A stretch of DNA of 64,000 nucleotides from Chitinophagaceae bacterium (lineage in GTDB: Bacteria > Bacteroidota > Bacteroidia > Chitinophagales > Chitinophagaceae), in assembly GCA_016721385.1 (NCBI GenBank), contig JADKIE010000001.1, forward strand, positions 310,001 to 374,000, in the 5' to 3' direction. The notes beneath the pieces are model-generated. The model saw nothing but the letters and a program-made list of their open reading frames with translations. It ran no database searches and was not told the DNA's origin. The translations under genes and the position numbers were made by a program. Of the stretch, positions 19,590-28,846 are shown in pieces. Each line of letters begins with the position of its first letter. The stretch's first letter is position 1.

Positions 19590-21193
19590 ATGTCAGTTCC
19601 ATCAATGATTTCTATGCCTAAAAATGCCCTGATTAATTTAGGGTTAACTGTTTCAACCGATATTCACTACCAACTAAGCCCACAAGAGTTAACGCAACAA
19701 ACCGTGGCCCGTGGCGAAGGTGTTTTAAACGATACCGGAGCTTTGGTAATTAACACCGGAAAATTTACCGGCCGTAGCCCCAAAGACAAGTTTACCATAA
19801 AAGATGCCATTACAGAAAATGCAGTGCATTGGAACGATTTTAATATTCCAATGGATGAAAAATATTTTTTTCAGTTAAAAGAAAAAATGCTGGCCTATTT
19901 AGGCGATAAAGAAATTTGGGTAAGGGATTGCTACGCTTGTGCCGATGAAAATTACAAGCTTCGTTTAAGGGTAATAAACGAAAACCCATGGAGCAATTTA
20001 TTTGCGTACAACATGTTTATAAGGCCCCAGGAAAAAGATTTAGAAACCTTTACGCCGCACTGGCATATAATACAAGCACCGGGTTTTAAAGCAGATCCTG
20101 CGGTAGATGGTACAAGAGCCGAAAATTTTGCTATACTTAGCTTTACACACAAAACAATTTTAATTGGTGGCACAGGCTACACCGGCGAAATGAAAAAAGG
20201 CATTTTTACCATGCTGAATTTTGTATTACCCACTAAAGCAGAGGTATTAAGCATGCATTGCAGCGCCAATATGGGTAAAGATGGTGATACTGCTATCTTC
20301 TTTGGATTAAGCGGCACCGGTAAAACTACCTTAAGTGCCGACCCAAACAGAATGTTGATTGGCGATGATGAGCATGGCTGGACAAACGACACCGTATTTA
20401 ATTTTGAAGGTGGTTGCTATGCCAAAACAATTGATTTAAGTGAAGAAAAGAACCGGAAATTTTTAGAGCCATACGCCCCGGAGCCTTGGTTGAAAACATA
20501 ACTTTTTTTGAAGGCACCAACAAAATTGATTTTAGCAGTAAAAAAATAACCGAAAATACAAGGGTTAGCTATCCGTTACATTTTATAAGCAATGCATTGG
20601 AGCCATCTATTGGTAAAACCCCTAAAAACATTTTCTTTTTAACGGCAGATGCTTACGGCGTATTTCCGCCAATTAGTAAATTAACACCCGGCCAGGCCAT
20701 GTACCAATTTATTAGCGGCTATACTGCTAAAGTAGCCGGTACAGAGGCTGGTGTTATTGAGCCAAAAGTACATTTAGTGCTTGTTTTGGCGCTCCGTTTT
20801 TACCCTTGCACCCTGCACAATATGCAGAGTTGTTGGACAAAAATTAAAAGAACATAACGTAAACGTATGGTTGATAAATACAGGCTGGACGGGCGGCCCT
20901 TATGGTGTAGGTAGCCGTATGAAATTGGCATATACCAGAGCCACCATTACAGCCGCATTAAATGGAGAGTTAGATAATGTTGAATACGACACTACGCCCT
21001 ATTTAAATTAGCTATCCCAAAAACCTGCCCGGGTGTACCAAGCGAAATTTTAAATGCCCGTAACACCTGGCCCAAGCCCGAAGATTTTGATGCACAGGCA
21101 CAAAATCTTGCTGCACAATTTGTAAAGAATTTTGAAAAATATGCCAGTGGAGCCAGCGAAGAAATATTAGCTGCTGCCCCTAAAGTACAATAG
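19590..21193 (+). CDS. pckA: Phosphoenolpyruvate carboxykinase (ATP), four frameshifts
   Basis: PckA converts oxaloacetate and ATP to PEP, CO2 and ADP, the entry to gluconeogenesis. Landmarks are TGKFTGRSPKDKFTI, FFGLSGTGKTTLSADP (P-loop and kinase-1a), LIGDDEHGW (kinase-2), RGEGVLNDTGALV and TAKVAGTEAGV. The frame breaks near 20447 (A run, restores EPEIFRAIRPGALVENI), 20770 (A lost, restores VTFSACFGAPFLPLHP), 20835 (G lost, restores LLGQKLKEHNVNVW) and 21003 (T lost, restores YFKLAIPKTCPG). All four are best explained by one missing base. The joined protein is about 535 residues, normal length, stop at 21191-21193. Confidence 0.95.
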
Positions 21194-21217
21194 TATCAAA
21201 ACGAATGTTTGCTTAAT

Positions 21218-21246
21218 AAAATCCCTCTGCACAGAGGGATTTTTTA
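21218..21246 (+). terminator. Intrinsic terminator of pckA
   Basis: ATCCCTCT and AGAGGGAT pair around GCAC, preceded by AAAA and followed by TTTTTATTTT, 25 nt after the pckA stop. Confidence 0.9.
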
Positions 21247-21285
21247 TTTTGTATAGTTGCTTTTATGTTGTAAAAACAACCTAAA

Positions 21286-21324
21286 TACACAACAGTAAAG
21301 GCTTTTAGCCAAAACTGTTGTGTA
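21286..21324. repeat. Perfect 39-nt hairpin with symmetric internal loop
   Basis: TACACAACAGT, AAA, GGCT, TTT, AGCC, AAA, ACTGTTGTGTA: an 11-bp outer stem and a 4-bp inner stem separated by a symmetric AAA/AAA bulge, with no mismatches. No T tract follows on either strand. It marks the left edge of the cassette-like patch. Confidence 0.75.
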
Positions 21325-21338
21325 AGAACTAAGTTATT
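21318..21338 (+). repeat. Direct repeat, copy 1
   Basis: TTGTGTAAGAACTAAGTTATT matches 18 of 21 bases with copy 2 at 22771-22791. The similarity continues weakly to the right (AAAATT...CAG). It lies just beyond the end of the membrane-protein gene. Confidence 0.5.
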
Positions 21339-21403
21339 AAAAATTCTTTGTGCAGTTAGGGTTTAGAAAGTATCCCATAAGCCTTCGGGTTTCAGCCTGG
21401 TAC

Positions 21404-22057
21404 TTAAGCCCCACTTTTGCAAATATCGATGTTAACGGCAGTTATTTCATTCTTGATGTTCTCAGACAGAATTACATCGCAATTGCTTTTTGTTGTCATA
21501 ATAGCAATGAATTTATCTAAGTCTTCTTGTCTGTAATCTACTTGTTTAATCCTTATTTTTTTTGAGTTTCCAAATACTGCTGAATAAGTCTCATTATAGC
21601 CGTCAAAGTTTATTCTATTTAAATTCTCCAAATTATATGTTTTTATAAACAGGTCATTAACAATTAAGTTATTCTTTTCAATAAGTAAGGATGGAGTGTC
21701 TTTGCCCCTGATTATTAAATACTGAATGATTGCTGAAAGAACTCCAATAGAAATATATGTCACTAAATACTTTGTTGTAAATATTTTGAAAATAAGATTT
21801 GGTACGACAAATAGAGCGACAATCAAAGGAATAATTAAAAACAAATCTTTTAAAGTAAAAGGAGAATTTGTTTTAACTAACATTGTCTCATTTTGAATTT
21901 TACGGTTAGTGATAATATACTCCGTCACAATGAAAATGATTTGAATAACGACAAATACAATCCCAAAATAAAATTGAAAATTGCTTACGTCAAAAACTAT
22001 TGCAGCTAATAGTCCGAGATAATAAATTGTATTTGTAATAATCTTTGTCGTTGCCAT
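21404..22057 (-). CDS. Hypothetical four-helix membrane protein
   Basis: 217 residues with about four membrane segments (roughly 8-25, 28-46, 73-92, 96-112), then a soluble C-terminal domain (about 118-217). The soluble part, PSLLIEKNNLIVNDLF...ENLNRINFDGYNETYSAVF, resembles the PH-like bacterial domains found behind membrane helices, but I cannot assign a family. It lies in the cassette-like patch, behind an attC-like palindrome and 35 nt after a TTAGCGG sequence. Confidence 0.65.
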   Translation of the reverse strand: MATTKIITNTIYYLGLLAAIVFDVSNFQFYFGIVFVVIQIIFIVTEYIITNRKIQNETMLVKTNSPFTLKDLFLIIPLIVALFVVPNLIFKIFTTKYLVTYISIGVLSAIIQYLIIRGKDTPSLLIEKNNLIVNDLFIKTYNLENLNRINFDGYNETYSAVFGNSKKIRIKQVDYRQEDLDKFIAIMTTKSNCDVILSENIKNEITAVNIDICKSGA

Positions 22058-22088
22058 GTCTGACTGTTTAAGAAGAGATCACTTAATT

Positions 22089-22285
22089 GCCGCTAATGTC
22101 GGCGTCTTTGGGCTAGTGTGGGATTTCCCAACTGTCCGCCCGGAACCGCTGCTGATTATTTTGTTTAGTTGAAGTTAAGAACTAAAGCTCAAAATTGAAC
22201 GTCCAGCCAGAACTGAAGACCGGAGATGCAGTTAGCTGAAATTAGTTTGTCCAGCCACACTTGCCCAAAACCGTTTGTTAGGCGC
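22089..22285. repeat. attC-like long imperfect palindrome
   Basis: Inner arms TTTGGGCTAGTGTGG (22107-22121) and CCACACTTGCCCAAA (22255-22269) are complementary at 14 of 15 positions. Outer ends GCCGCTAATGTCGG (22089-22102) and CCGTTTGTTAGGCGC (22271-22285) are also largely complementary. Read on the minus strand it opens GCGCCTAAC and closes CATTAGCGGC, like the RYYYAAC and GTTRRRY cores of integron attC sites. It separates two small minus-strand genes. No integrase gene is present in the window. Confidence 0.5.
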
Positions 22286-22752
22286 TGTTTACTTTTAAAA
22301 CTGTTCTGTGACGTCTCTATAACTGTAATGCTGCGGTTTATCACCTTTTTCATAAAATGATTTAAAAATATTTTCCGCATCAGATATAGTTAAAACTTCC
22401 GTGTCATAAACTTGAATTGGCCCCACCTTACAGTCAATTTGATCCCATTTCTTTTCTTCTAGTTTTTCATTTATTTTATTCCCAAGTATAAAATGTTTAA
22501 ATGTTTCGCCAAGTAGTTTTCTGTATTCAACAGTTAATCTTGTCTTACTGCCAGCGCACTGTACATAATAGGTCAAGTTATCTGATAAAATGAAATACGA
22601 TTTTAGAGTTGGGTCAATTTTAGTTAATGAATTGCGTATGAATTCCCAGCTTGGATTTTCAGTGTCAATTTGTTTTGAAATATTGTCTTCGGAAAATGTC
22701 ATAAACCTTAGCAGTTGCAAAAATAAAACGGCAACGAAAATAGCGCCTAACA
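22276..22752. repeat. ORF bounded by 15-bp inverted repeats
   Basis: TGTTAGGCGCTGTTT at 22276-22290 and its inverted copy (TGTTAGGCGCTATTT on the minus strand) at 22738-22752 match at 14 of 15 positions and tightly bracket the 152-residue gene. Confidence 0.6.
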
Positions 22753-22753
22753 C
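22295..22753 (-). CDS. Hypothetical protein, possible cassette gene
   Basis: 152 residues from a GTG start lying inside the inverted repeat. The N-terminus (MLGAIFVAVLFLQLLRF) is a membrane anchor or signal. The rest is soluble, with YFILSDNLTYYVQCAG and VGPIQVYDTEVLTISDAEN. I do not recognise the family. An internal ATG after the hydrophobic stretch is an alternative start. Confidence 0.55.
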   Translation of the reverse strand: MLGAIFVAVLFLQLLRFMTFSEDNISKQIDTENPSWEFIRNSLTKIDPTLKSYFILSDNLTYYVQCAGSKTRLTVEYRKLLGETFKHFILGNKINEKLEEKKWDQIDCKVGPIQVYDTEVLTISDAENIFKSFYEKGDKPQHYSYRDVTEQF

Positions 22754-22770
22754 TTAAATCGTTACATAAG

Positions 22771-22822
22771 TTGTACAAGTACTAAGTTATTCAAAATTTG
22801 AAAGCAGATAAAAATACCTTTC
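22771..22822 (+). repeat. Direct repeat, copy 2
   Basis: The left part (22771-22791) matches copy 1 at 21318. The right part (22793-22822, AAAATTTGAAAGCAGATAAA then AATACCTTTC) matches copy 3 at 23852 with a few differences and two inserted bases. Confidence 0.55.
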
Positions 22823-22847
22823 AAGTTCGTTGACTAATATTTTATTT

Positions 22848-23296
22848 TTAATTATTACCCGTCTCCCTTTTTTTAGTCTGAGCCTCAACCCCATATTTTA
22901 TTGCCGCTTCAAGTATATTAATGTTTATATCTTTAAGTGCTTTAAATTTTATGCAATATCCGGTAACACTTGCCTTGCCAAGCGTTTTTCCATATGTTTG
23001 GGCTAAGTATTTCTTATCCTCAATGCCCAGGATATATACAGAAATGCCGGTTGTGTTTGCACTTAAACCAATTTGGTAAAACTCTTTGGTTTTGCCATCC
23101 GCATATTTTATGGTTTGCAAGCCATATCCAATATTAGGATTAGAAACAATTTTACCTTTTCGTCTTTTACCATCCAGAAACCATAATTTACATGCCGGCA
23201 TTATTTGCAGAATGCTGTGGTGCAACGCTTGCATGTCGCTGCGTTTGGGCTCGGTTGGCTGGTAATATACGCTTTGATTTGTTCTTGTACATTCAT
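22848..23296 (-). CDS. DUF1801 domain protein (frameshifted)
   Basis: Starts MNVQEQIKAYITSQPSP at 23296. A single-base loss at GAGCCC near 23250 must be repaired to continue KRSDMQALHHSILQIMPACK, the DUF1801 N-terminal block. Then follow LWFLDGKR, IGYGLQTIKYADGKTKEFYQI, TGISVYIL and CIKFKALKDININIL. The joined length is about 149 residues. It lies with a GNAT gene between two roughly 30-bp direct repeats. Function unknown. Confidence 0.72.
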
Positions 23297-23387
23297 ATAA
23301 ATTACAGGTTGCTTACTTTGCCTTTTTTAAAGGACGTTTAATTTTACGCTGTGTAATTGTAAATTTCCTTTTATGTTTACTTTTATC

Positions 23388-23834
23388 TTAGTTTAACTGT
23401 TTCCACATCTCATAGGTCATCTCAAATTTAATTTCCTTTGTTCCGTGTAAGCCTACTTCTGCCCAACCTGCTTTTCTATAAAAATTTTCTGCTCTTGTAT
23501 TAAAAGCAGTTCCTAACCAAACTTTATTTTTTGTTTGTGTAAAGTACCAGTCTAACATTATTTTGTGAAGCTGTTGCCCAATACCTTTTCTTTCAAATTC
23601 CGGGTCCAAAAATAATGCCCAAATATTGTTTTCATTCAAATCTGCAATTGCAAAACCCACAATTCTATTGTCAATTTCGCAAACCCATCCTTTTCCTCTT
23701 ACAGTTATAAATTCTTTACAATCTTCGTCTGTTACTAAGGTAGGATCAGATAAAGTGTTTTCTTTTACCGAGTTTCTCACAATTTGTATTTGCTTTATGT
23801 CGTCAATTTTAGCTTCCCTAAAAATCATTTCCAT
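23388..23834 (-). CDS. GNAT family N-acetyltransferase
   Basis: 148 residues. Motif A is ALFLDPEFERKGIGQQLH (pyrophosphate loop ERKGIG). Motif B is LGTAFNTRAENFYRKAGW. The substrate is unknown. It is unrelated in close sequence to the GNAT at 11599. Part of the cassette-like patch, immediately downstream of direct repeat copy 3. Confidence 0.88.
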   Translation of the reverse strand: MEMIFREAKIDDIKQIQIVRNSVKENTLSDPTLVTDEDCKEFITVRGKGWVCEIDNRIVGFAIADLNENNIWALFLDPEFERKGIGQQLHKIMLDWYFTQTKNKVWLGTAFNTRAENFYRKAGWAEVGLHGTKEIKFEMTYEMWKQLN

Positions 23835-23851
23835 AAATTAATTATTAATAA

Positions 23852-23883
23852 AAAATTTGAAAGCAAATGAAAAGTAACCTTTC
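23852..23883 (+). repeat. Direct repeat, copy 3
   Basis: AAAATTTGAAAGCAAATGAA then AAGTAACCTTTC is nearly the same as 22793-22822. The two copies flank the DUF1801 and GNAT genes, a segment of about 1.06 kb. Confidence 0.55.
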
Positions 23884-24015
23884 CTGCCATTTAAGCATAT
23901 AAAATGTATCCAAAGGGCTTAACATTTATTTATCGGAAAGGCCATAAAAAGATTGCTACATTAATTGCAGCTGCCTTTCATTTACTGCAACAGTTTACCC
24001 ATTACAAATTTACCA

Positions 24016-26301
24016 TTATTTTTTATCGGGCTTTGCCCCCATATAAAAAGTTAATGTGCCGCCATTGGTAATGCTGGTGTGGCTAAGTGTAAAAGATGTA
24101 AGCGGTTGGCCGTTTAAAATTATTTTTTGCACATATACATTTTTATCGTTTTGGTTAATTACATCTACCGTAAATGTATTACCGTTTTCTAAATTTATGG
24201 TGGCATGGTTTACAATTGGCGATCCAATGGCATAATCTGTACTTGCCGGTGCCACAGGGTAAAACCCTAATGCCGAAAATATATACCATGCACTCATTTG
24301 GCCACAATCATCATTTCCGCCCAAGCCATCGGGGGTTGGCTTGTATTGCATGTTCATAATTTTACGTACCTGATATTGTGTTTCCTGCGCTGATTTGCCC
24401 AGTTGTAAAAATATGCTACATGATGTGCCGGCTCGTTGCCATGTACATAGCCGCCAATAATACCTTCTCTGGTAATATCTTCTGTTTCGGCAAAAAATGC
24501 ATCGGGCAGGTGCATGGTAAATAAAGCTATCCAATTTTGTAGCAAACAGTTTTTTACCTCCCATTTTAGTAATTAACTCTGTTGGGTTGTGTGGTACAAA
24601 AAAACTATAGTTCCAGCTATTGCCTTCAATAAAGCCTTGCCCGTTGGTGCTTAAGGCATCAAAATTATTTTTAAATGTACCATTGGCCAATTTGGGTTGC
24701 ATAAAGCCTGTATTGCTATTAAAATTATTTTGCCAGTTGGCAGATCGTTTTATAAACTCTTCATATATATCTTGCCTGTTTAGTTTTTTTGCCAATTGGG
24801 CAATACACCAATCATCGTAGGCATACTCTAACGTGTTAGAAACCGAAACACCGCTTTTATCTGCCGGTATAAAACCCACATCCATATAATACCCAATACC
24901 TTCATAGTTTTTATGTTTGGCGGTGGTAACGCAAGCATTTAAAGCCTCATTAGCATCTCCGGTGTAAATGCCTTTGATTATTGCATCGGCAATTACCGAT
25001 ACGCTATGGTAACCACTCATACACCAATTATCATTTGCATAGTGCGACCATATAGGCAGCATATGCAATGTACTTTGATTGTAATGTACCATCATAGATT
25101 TTACCATATCATTATTACGGCCTGTTTGCACAATATTAAAAAACGGGTGCAACGCTCTGTATGTATCCCATAAAGAAAATGTGCTGTAATTGGTAAATCC
25201 TTTGGCTATATGCATTTCCTGATCTAACCCTTTGTATTGGCCGTTTACATCTGTATAAATCGTAGGGTTAATAAAGGTGTGATACATGGCTGTATAAAAA
25301 TTTACTTTAGTAGCTTCGGGTGCACCTATTACTATTTTATTAAGCTCTGTATTCCACAATTTTTGTGCGTTGGCTTTTACACGTTCAAAATCCCAGTCGG
25401 CAATTTCTGTTCGTAGGTTTTCTAAAGCATTCTCCTGGCTTACGGGAGATAATGCAAATTTTATTTTTATTTTTTCTGCCTCTTCGGTAATAAAATCAAA
25501 ATACATTCTTATTTTTTTTCCTGCTATTTCCGGAAAGTTTTTAGACTGATTAAACTTGCCCCAAAAGCCCCGGTACGGCTGTTTGGTATCGTAGTTTTTT
25601 TGTCCGTAACTTATAAACGGCTTTGAAAAAGTCATGGCAAAATAAACAGTTCTTGTTTTTGCCCAACCATACGTTTGCCTGTAGCCTGTTACCAAAGTAT
25701 CATTTACTACTCGTACATAAGTCCAAACATTTTTTTCGTCGTAATTATAAATGCCGGCCATTAAATCAAATACAATATGGCTTTCGTTAGATTTTGGAAA
25801 CGTGTATTGGTGCATTCCCACTCTATTTGTTGTTGTTAGTTCGGCAATAATATTATCATCATCCAATTTTACTTTATAATAGCCAGCCTCTGCAATTTCA
25901 TTATTGTGCAAAAATGCTGAGCGATAACCACTCTTTGTATTGGACGCTGTACCCGGATTAAGTTGTAATGTACCTTGTGTTGGCATTAGTAAAAAATCAC
26001 CCAGGTCGGAATGCCCTGTGCCACTTAAATGTGTATGGCTAAAGCCAGTAATACTTTTATCTTCGTACCTGTACCCTGCACAATATTTATATACATCGCC
26101 ATTATATTTTCCATTGATTTCGTAGGGTATTGTATCTGTTTCGGGGCTTAATTGAACAGCTCCAAAAGGCACTGTAGCTCCGGGATACGTATGCCCCATT
26201 TTTTCGGTACCAATTAAGGGATGTACATATTTTACTAAATTTTGCTGAGCGTTTACACAATAAAAGTTAAATAAAAAAATAGCAGCAAGTAATTGTTTCA
26301 T
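24016..26301 (-). CDS. GH92 exo-alpha-mannosidase (two compensating frameshifts)
   Basis: Exported glycosidase, about 761 residues. Starts MKQLLAAIFLFNFYCVNAQ at 26301 (signal peptide). GH92 N-terminal motifs are VHPLIGTEKMGHTYPGATVP and GFSHTHLSGTGHSD. The catalytic domain has SLWDTYRALHP, the acid region FIEGNSWNYSFFVPH and the calcium/base region GGNDDCGQMSAWYIFSALGF. Between about 24385 and 24535 the long frame is wrong. The overlapping frame there gives the true LPDAFFAETEDITREGIIGG and VHGNEPAHHVAYFYNWA, so there are two indels that cancel. The enzyme probably trims alpha-mannosides of glycoproteins or yeast mannan. Confidence 0.93.
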   Translation of the reverse strand: MKQLLAAIFLFNFYCVNAQQNLVKYVHPLIGTEKMGHTYPGATVPFGAVQLSPETDTIPYEINGKYNGDVYKYCAGYRYEDKSITGFSHTHLSGTGHSDLGDFLLMPTQGTLQLNPGTASNTKSGYRSAFLHNNEIAEAGYYKVKLDDDNIIAELTTTNRVGMHQYTFPKSNESHIVFDLMAGIYNYDEKNVWTYVRVVNDTLVTGYRQTYGWAKTRTVYFAMTFSKPFISYGQKNYDTKQPYRGFWGKFNQSKNFPEIAGKKIRMYFDFITEEAEKIKIKFALSPVSQENALENLRTEIADWDFERVKANAQKLWNTELNKIVIGAPEATKVNFYTAMYHTFINPTIYTDVNGQYKGLDQEMHIAKGFTNYSTFSLWDTYRALHPFFNIVQTGRNNDMVKSMMVHYNQSTLHMLPIWSHYANDNWCMSGYHSVSVIADAIIKGIYTGDANEALNACVTTAKHKNYEGIGYYMDVGFIPADKSGVSVSNTLEYAYDDWCIAQLAKKLNRQDIYEEFIKRSANWQNNFNSNTGFMQPKLANGTFKNNFDALSTNGQGFIEGNSWNYSFFVPHNPTELITKMGGKKLFATKLDSFIYHAPARCIFCRNRRYYQRRYYWRLCTWQRAGTSCSIFLQLGKSAQETQYQVRKIMNMQYKPTPDGLGGNDDCGQMSAWYIFSALGFYPVAPASTDYAIGSPIVNHATINLENGNTFTVDVINQNDKNVYVQKIILNGQPLTSFTLSHTSITNGGTLTFYMGAKPDKK

Positions 26302-26411
26302 GCATTTAATTTTAACAGCCACACTATAAATATTAGCGTAACTAAATGTAGTTATTTACCAAGAAGAAATAAATTATTTAATTAATCGGCAAGTTGTAAA
26401 GCAGAAAAAAA

Positions 26412-27030
26412 TTACTGTGCCAACAACTTAATATTAGTATTTATTTGCGGTATTTGCAATTGAGTTAAATTATCAATATTCCAACCCAATTTAGAGGCTG
26501 TGTGTTGTATTAACGACATAGCTTCGCCGGCTTGTTCCAACGCCATTTTGGGTAAATGGCCTGTTTCTATTTTTTCTTTTATAAAACGTTTGGCTTCTTT
26601 CTGTATTAGCGTTAAATCGGTTGGCGAAAACTTATTAAACGTTCCATTACTAACATCGTAATATTGGCAATCGGTATCTAATGCAATTATTTCGGGCTCG
26701 GGAAAAGATTTGATAGATAGATTACGGTTACGTTCATTTGCTTCTAATATCATCTTACTTAAATCAAATCCTAATAAAGCTCTGGCTTTAATAATAACCA
26801 GTGCTTTTTTCTCTGAAGTAAATAAATCAAAAAAATACGATTCTTTATTGCTGTGTTGAAATATTTCGCTAAACTCGCCCTCTACCGTTGCCAACTTGCA
26901 AATACGTTTGGTGCTTTCCAAAAGTACTTGTGCCTCTTGCTTGATAACCGATTTGTTTTTCGTTTTAAAACAAAAAAACAAGTGCTCCGCCTAAACTTAG
27001 TCCAAGTACCAGTATTAAAAATGTAAACAT
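26412..27030 (-). CDS. DUF4230 domain protein (frameshifted)
   Basis: The start at 27030 gives MFTFLILVLGLSLGGALVFL, a single membrane helix. A homopolymer break near 26965-26975 then joins to FKTKNKSVIKQEAQVLLEST. The DUF4230 domain follows (ICKLATVEGEFSEIFQ, KKALVIIKARALLGFDL, IKSFPEPEIIALDTDCQYYD). Length about 206 residues. Function unknown; membrane-anchored. It is 4 nt downstream of scoB, so co-transcribed. Confidence 0.8.
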
Positions 27031-27034
27031 ATAG

Positions 27035-27694
27035 TTAGTTAAATTTCATTTCGGGTATATCGCCTTCGGCAATTAACTTACCGGCAGTCTTAGCTTTTAT
27101 TTCATCAACAGTTACACCAGGTGCTCTTTCTAAAAGCCTAAAGCCTTCCGGCGTTATATCTAACACTGCTAATTCTGTAACAACCTTTTTTACACAGTGC
27201 TTACCTGTTAATGGCAGTGTACAATTAGGCAATAACTTGCTTTCGCCCTTTGGATTGGTATGCATCATTGCTACAATTATGTTTTTTGCACTTGCAACTA
27301 AATCCATAGCACCACCCATTCCTTTTACCATTTTGCCGGGTATTTTCCAATTGGCAATATTGCCGTTGTCGCTTACTTCCATTGCACCTAACACGGTTAA
27401 ATCTACCTTACCAGCCCGTATCATGCCAAAGCTTAAAGCACTATCAAAAAAAGCAGAGCCCGGCACTGTTGTAATGGTTTGCTTGCCTGCATTTATTAAA
27501 TCGGCATCTTCTTTTCCTTCCTCCGGAAAAGGCCCCATGCCCAGTAAGCCGTTTTCGCTTTGCAAAACTACGTCTATCCCTTCGGGTATATAATTGGCTA
27601 CCAATGTAGGTATCCCAATTCCCAGATTAACGTAAAAGCCGTCTTGCAACTCTTGCGCTATGCGTTGTGCTATTTGTTCTTTTGTAAGTGCCAT
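27035..27694 (-). CDS. scoB: 3-oxoacid CoA-transferase subunit B
   Basis: 219 residues. Beta subunit of succinyl-CoA:3-ketoacid CoA-transferase. It carries the catalytic glutamate in QSENGLLGMGP and family blocks NLGIGIPTLVANYIP, GSAFFDSALSFGMIR, GKMVKGMGGAMDLV and TPEGFRLLERAPGV. With ScoA it moves CoA between succinyl-CoA and acetoacetate in ketone-body or branched-chain catabolism. Located 62 nt downstream of scoA on the same strand. Confidence 0.94.
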   Translation of the reverse strand: MALTKEQIAQRIAQELQDGFYVNLGIGIPTLVANYIPEGIDVVLQSENGLLGMGPFPEEGKEDADLINAGKQTITTVPGSAFFDSALSFGMIRAGKVDLTVLGAMEVSDNGNIANWKIPGKMVKGMGGAMDLVASAKNIIVAMMHTNPKGESKLLPNCTLPLTGKHCVKKVVTELAVLDITPEGFRLLERAPGVTVDEIKAKTAGKLIAEGDIPEMKFN

Positions 27695-27756
27695 TTTTTC
27701 GATTTGATAATTTGAAAATTCGATAAAGCTTTAATTGAAAAGCTGTACTGCAAAAC

Positions 27757-28452
27757 TTATTGCTTTCTTACAGTTCTTTGTTCAATTCTTTTTTCATAAT
27801 TCTTACCTTCAAATATTCTGTGTACATAAATACCGGGTGTATGTATTTGATTGGGATCTAACGCACCGGCCGGCACTAACTCCTCTACCTCTGCAATAGT
27901 TATTTTGCCAGCCATTGCCATTAAAGGATTAAAGTTACGGGCCGTTTCTTTATAAATTAAATTGCCATCTGCATCGCCTTTCCAGGCTTTTACAATGGCA
28001 AATTCGGCGTCAAAGGCATACTCCATTAAATATTCTTTGCCGTTAAATTCTCTTGTTTCTTTTCCAATAGCAACCTCAGTGCCTACGCCTGCAGGTGTGT
28101 AAATTGCCGGCATTCCATAACCTGCGGCCATACATCTGGTGGCTAAGGTTCCTTGTGGTATCAACTCTACTTCTAACTCGCCGCTTAATAGTTGCCTTTC
28201 AAACTCGGCATTTTCGCCTACGTAAGATGATATCATTTTTTTTACCTGCTTTTGCTGCAGCAATAATCCTATTCCAAAATCATCTACTCCGGCATTATTA
28301 CTTATACAGGTTAATTGCTTTACTCCTTTTTTAACCAATGCTGTAATACAGTTTTCGGGAATGCCACACAAGCCAAATCCTCCTAACATAATAACGGCGC
28401 CATCTGTAATATCCTTTATGGCTTCGTTTGCATTTGCGTAAATTTTATTCAT
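27757..28452 (-). CDS. scoA: 3-oxoacid CoA-transferase subunit A
   Basis: 231 residues. Alpha subunit with the glycine-rich GGFGLCGIPENCI CoA-binding motif, TCISNNAGVDDFGIGLLL, YVGENAEFERQLLSGELEVE and TPAGVGTEVAIGKE. Uninterrupted. Forms an operon with scoB. The upstream DUF4296 gene ends 16 nt before its start. Confidence 0.94.
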   Translation of the reverse strand: MNKIYANANEAIKDITDGAVIMLGGFGLCGIPENCITALVKKGVKQLTCISNNAGVDDFGIGLLLQQKQVKKMISSYVGENAEFERQLLSGELEVELIPQGTLATRCMAAGYGMPAIYTPAGVGTEVAIGKETREFNGKEYLMEYAFDAEFAIVKAWKGDADGNLIYKETARNFNPLMAMAGKITIAEVEELVPAGALDPNQIHTPGIYVHRIFEGKNYEKRIEQRTVRKQ

Positions 28453-28468
28453 AATAAATAGGTATATC

Positions 28469-28846
28469 TTATTGTTCTACCAATACTCCCGGTTTCCCTT
28501 TATGGAAATTATTATACCGGTCATTATTAGCATGGTTGGTAATACTATCCAATAATGCAGTTATAAGTGTACTGTTAGCTTTATAATAATCGTAGCTTTT
28601 ATAAAATTCTTCTTTTGTTGTACCATGTTTTGTAAAAGCTTGTTGTTGCAGCAAGGCATTTTCTTGTTGCACATTTTTTGAGGAATCTTTGGCAATAAAC
28701 TCTTTGGTATAAGTATCAATTTTTATTATATCCCAAAGTACAACTTCCATTTTTTTTGGCTTTAATATTCCTTTGGGAAAGCCATTATTATCTTTACATG
28801 AAACTAAAAAGATAATTAATAAACAAGCTAAAATTTGCTTTATCAT
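28469..28846 (-). CDS. DUF4296 lipoprotein
   Basis: 125 residues with a lipobox (LLIIFLVSCKDN, Cys17). The DUF4296 block follows: GILKPKKMEVVLWDIIKID and FTKHGTTKEEFYKSYDYYKA. A small Bacteroidota-specific lipoprotein of unknown role. The ATG overlaps the stop of the DUF4835 gene by 4 bp, so translation is probably coupled. Confidence 0.82.
   Translation of the reverse strand: MIKQILACLLIIFLVSCKDNNGFPKGILKPKKMEVVLWDIIKIDTYTKEFIAKDSSKNVQQENALLQQQAFTKHGTTKEEFYKSYDYYKANSTLITALLDSITNHANNDRYNNFHKGKPGVLVEQ

Noticed and set aside
23302..23387. Short gap between DUF1801 and GNAT genes as another attC-like site
   Set aside because: No RYYYAAC/GTTRRRY pair or long palindrome visible; only AT-rich sequence.
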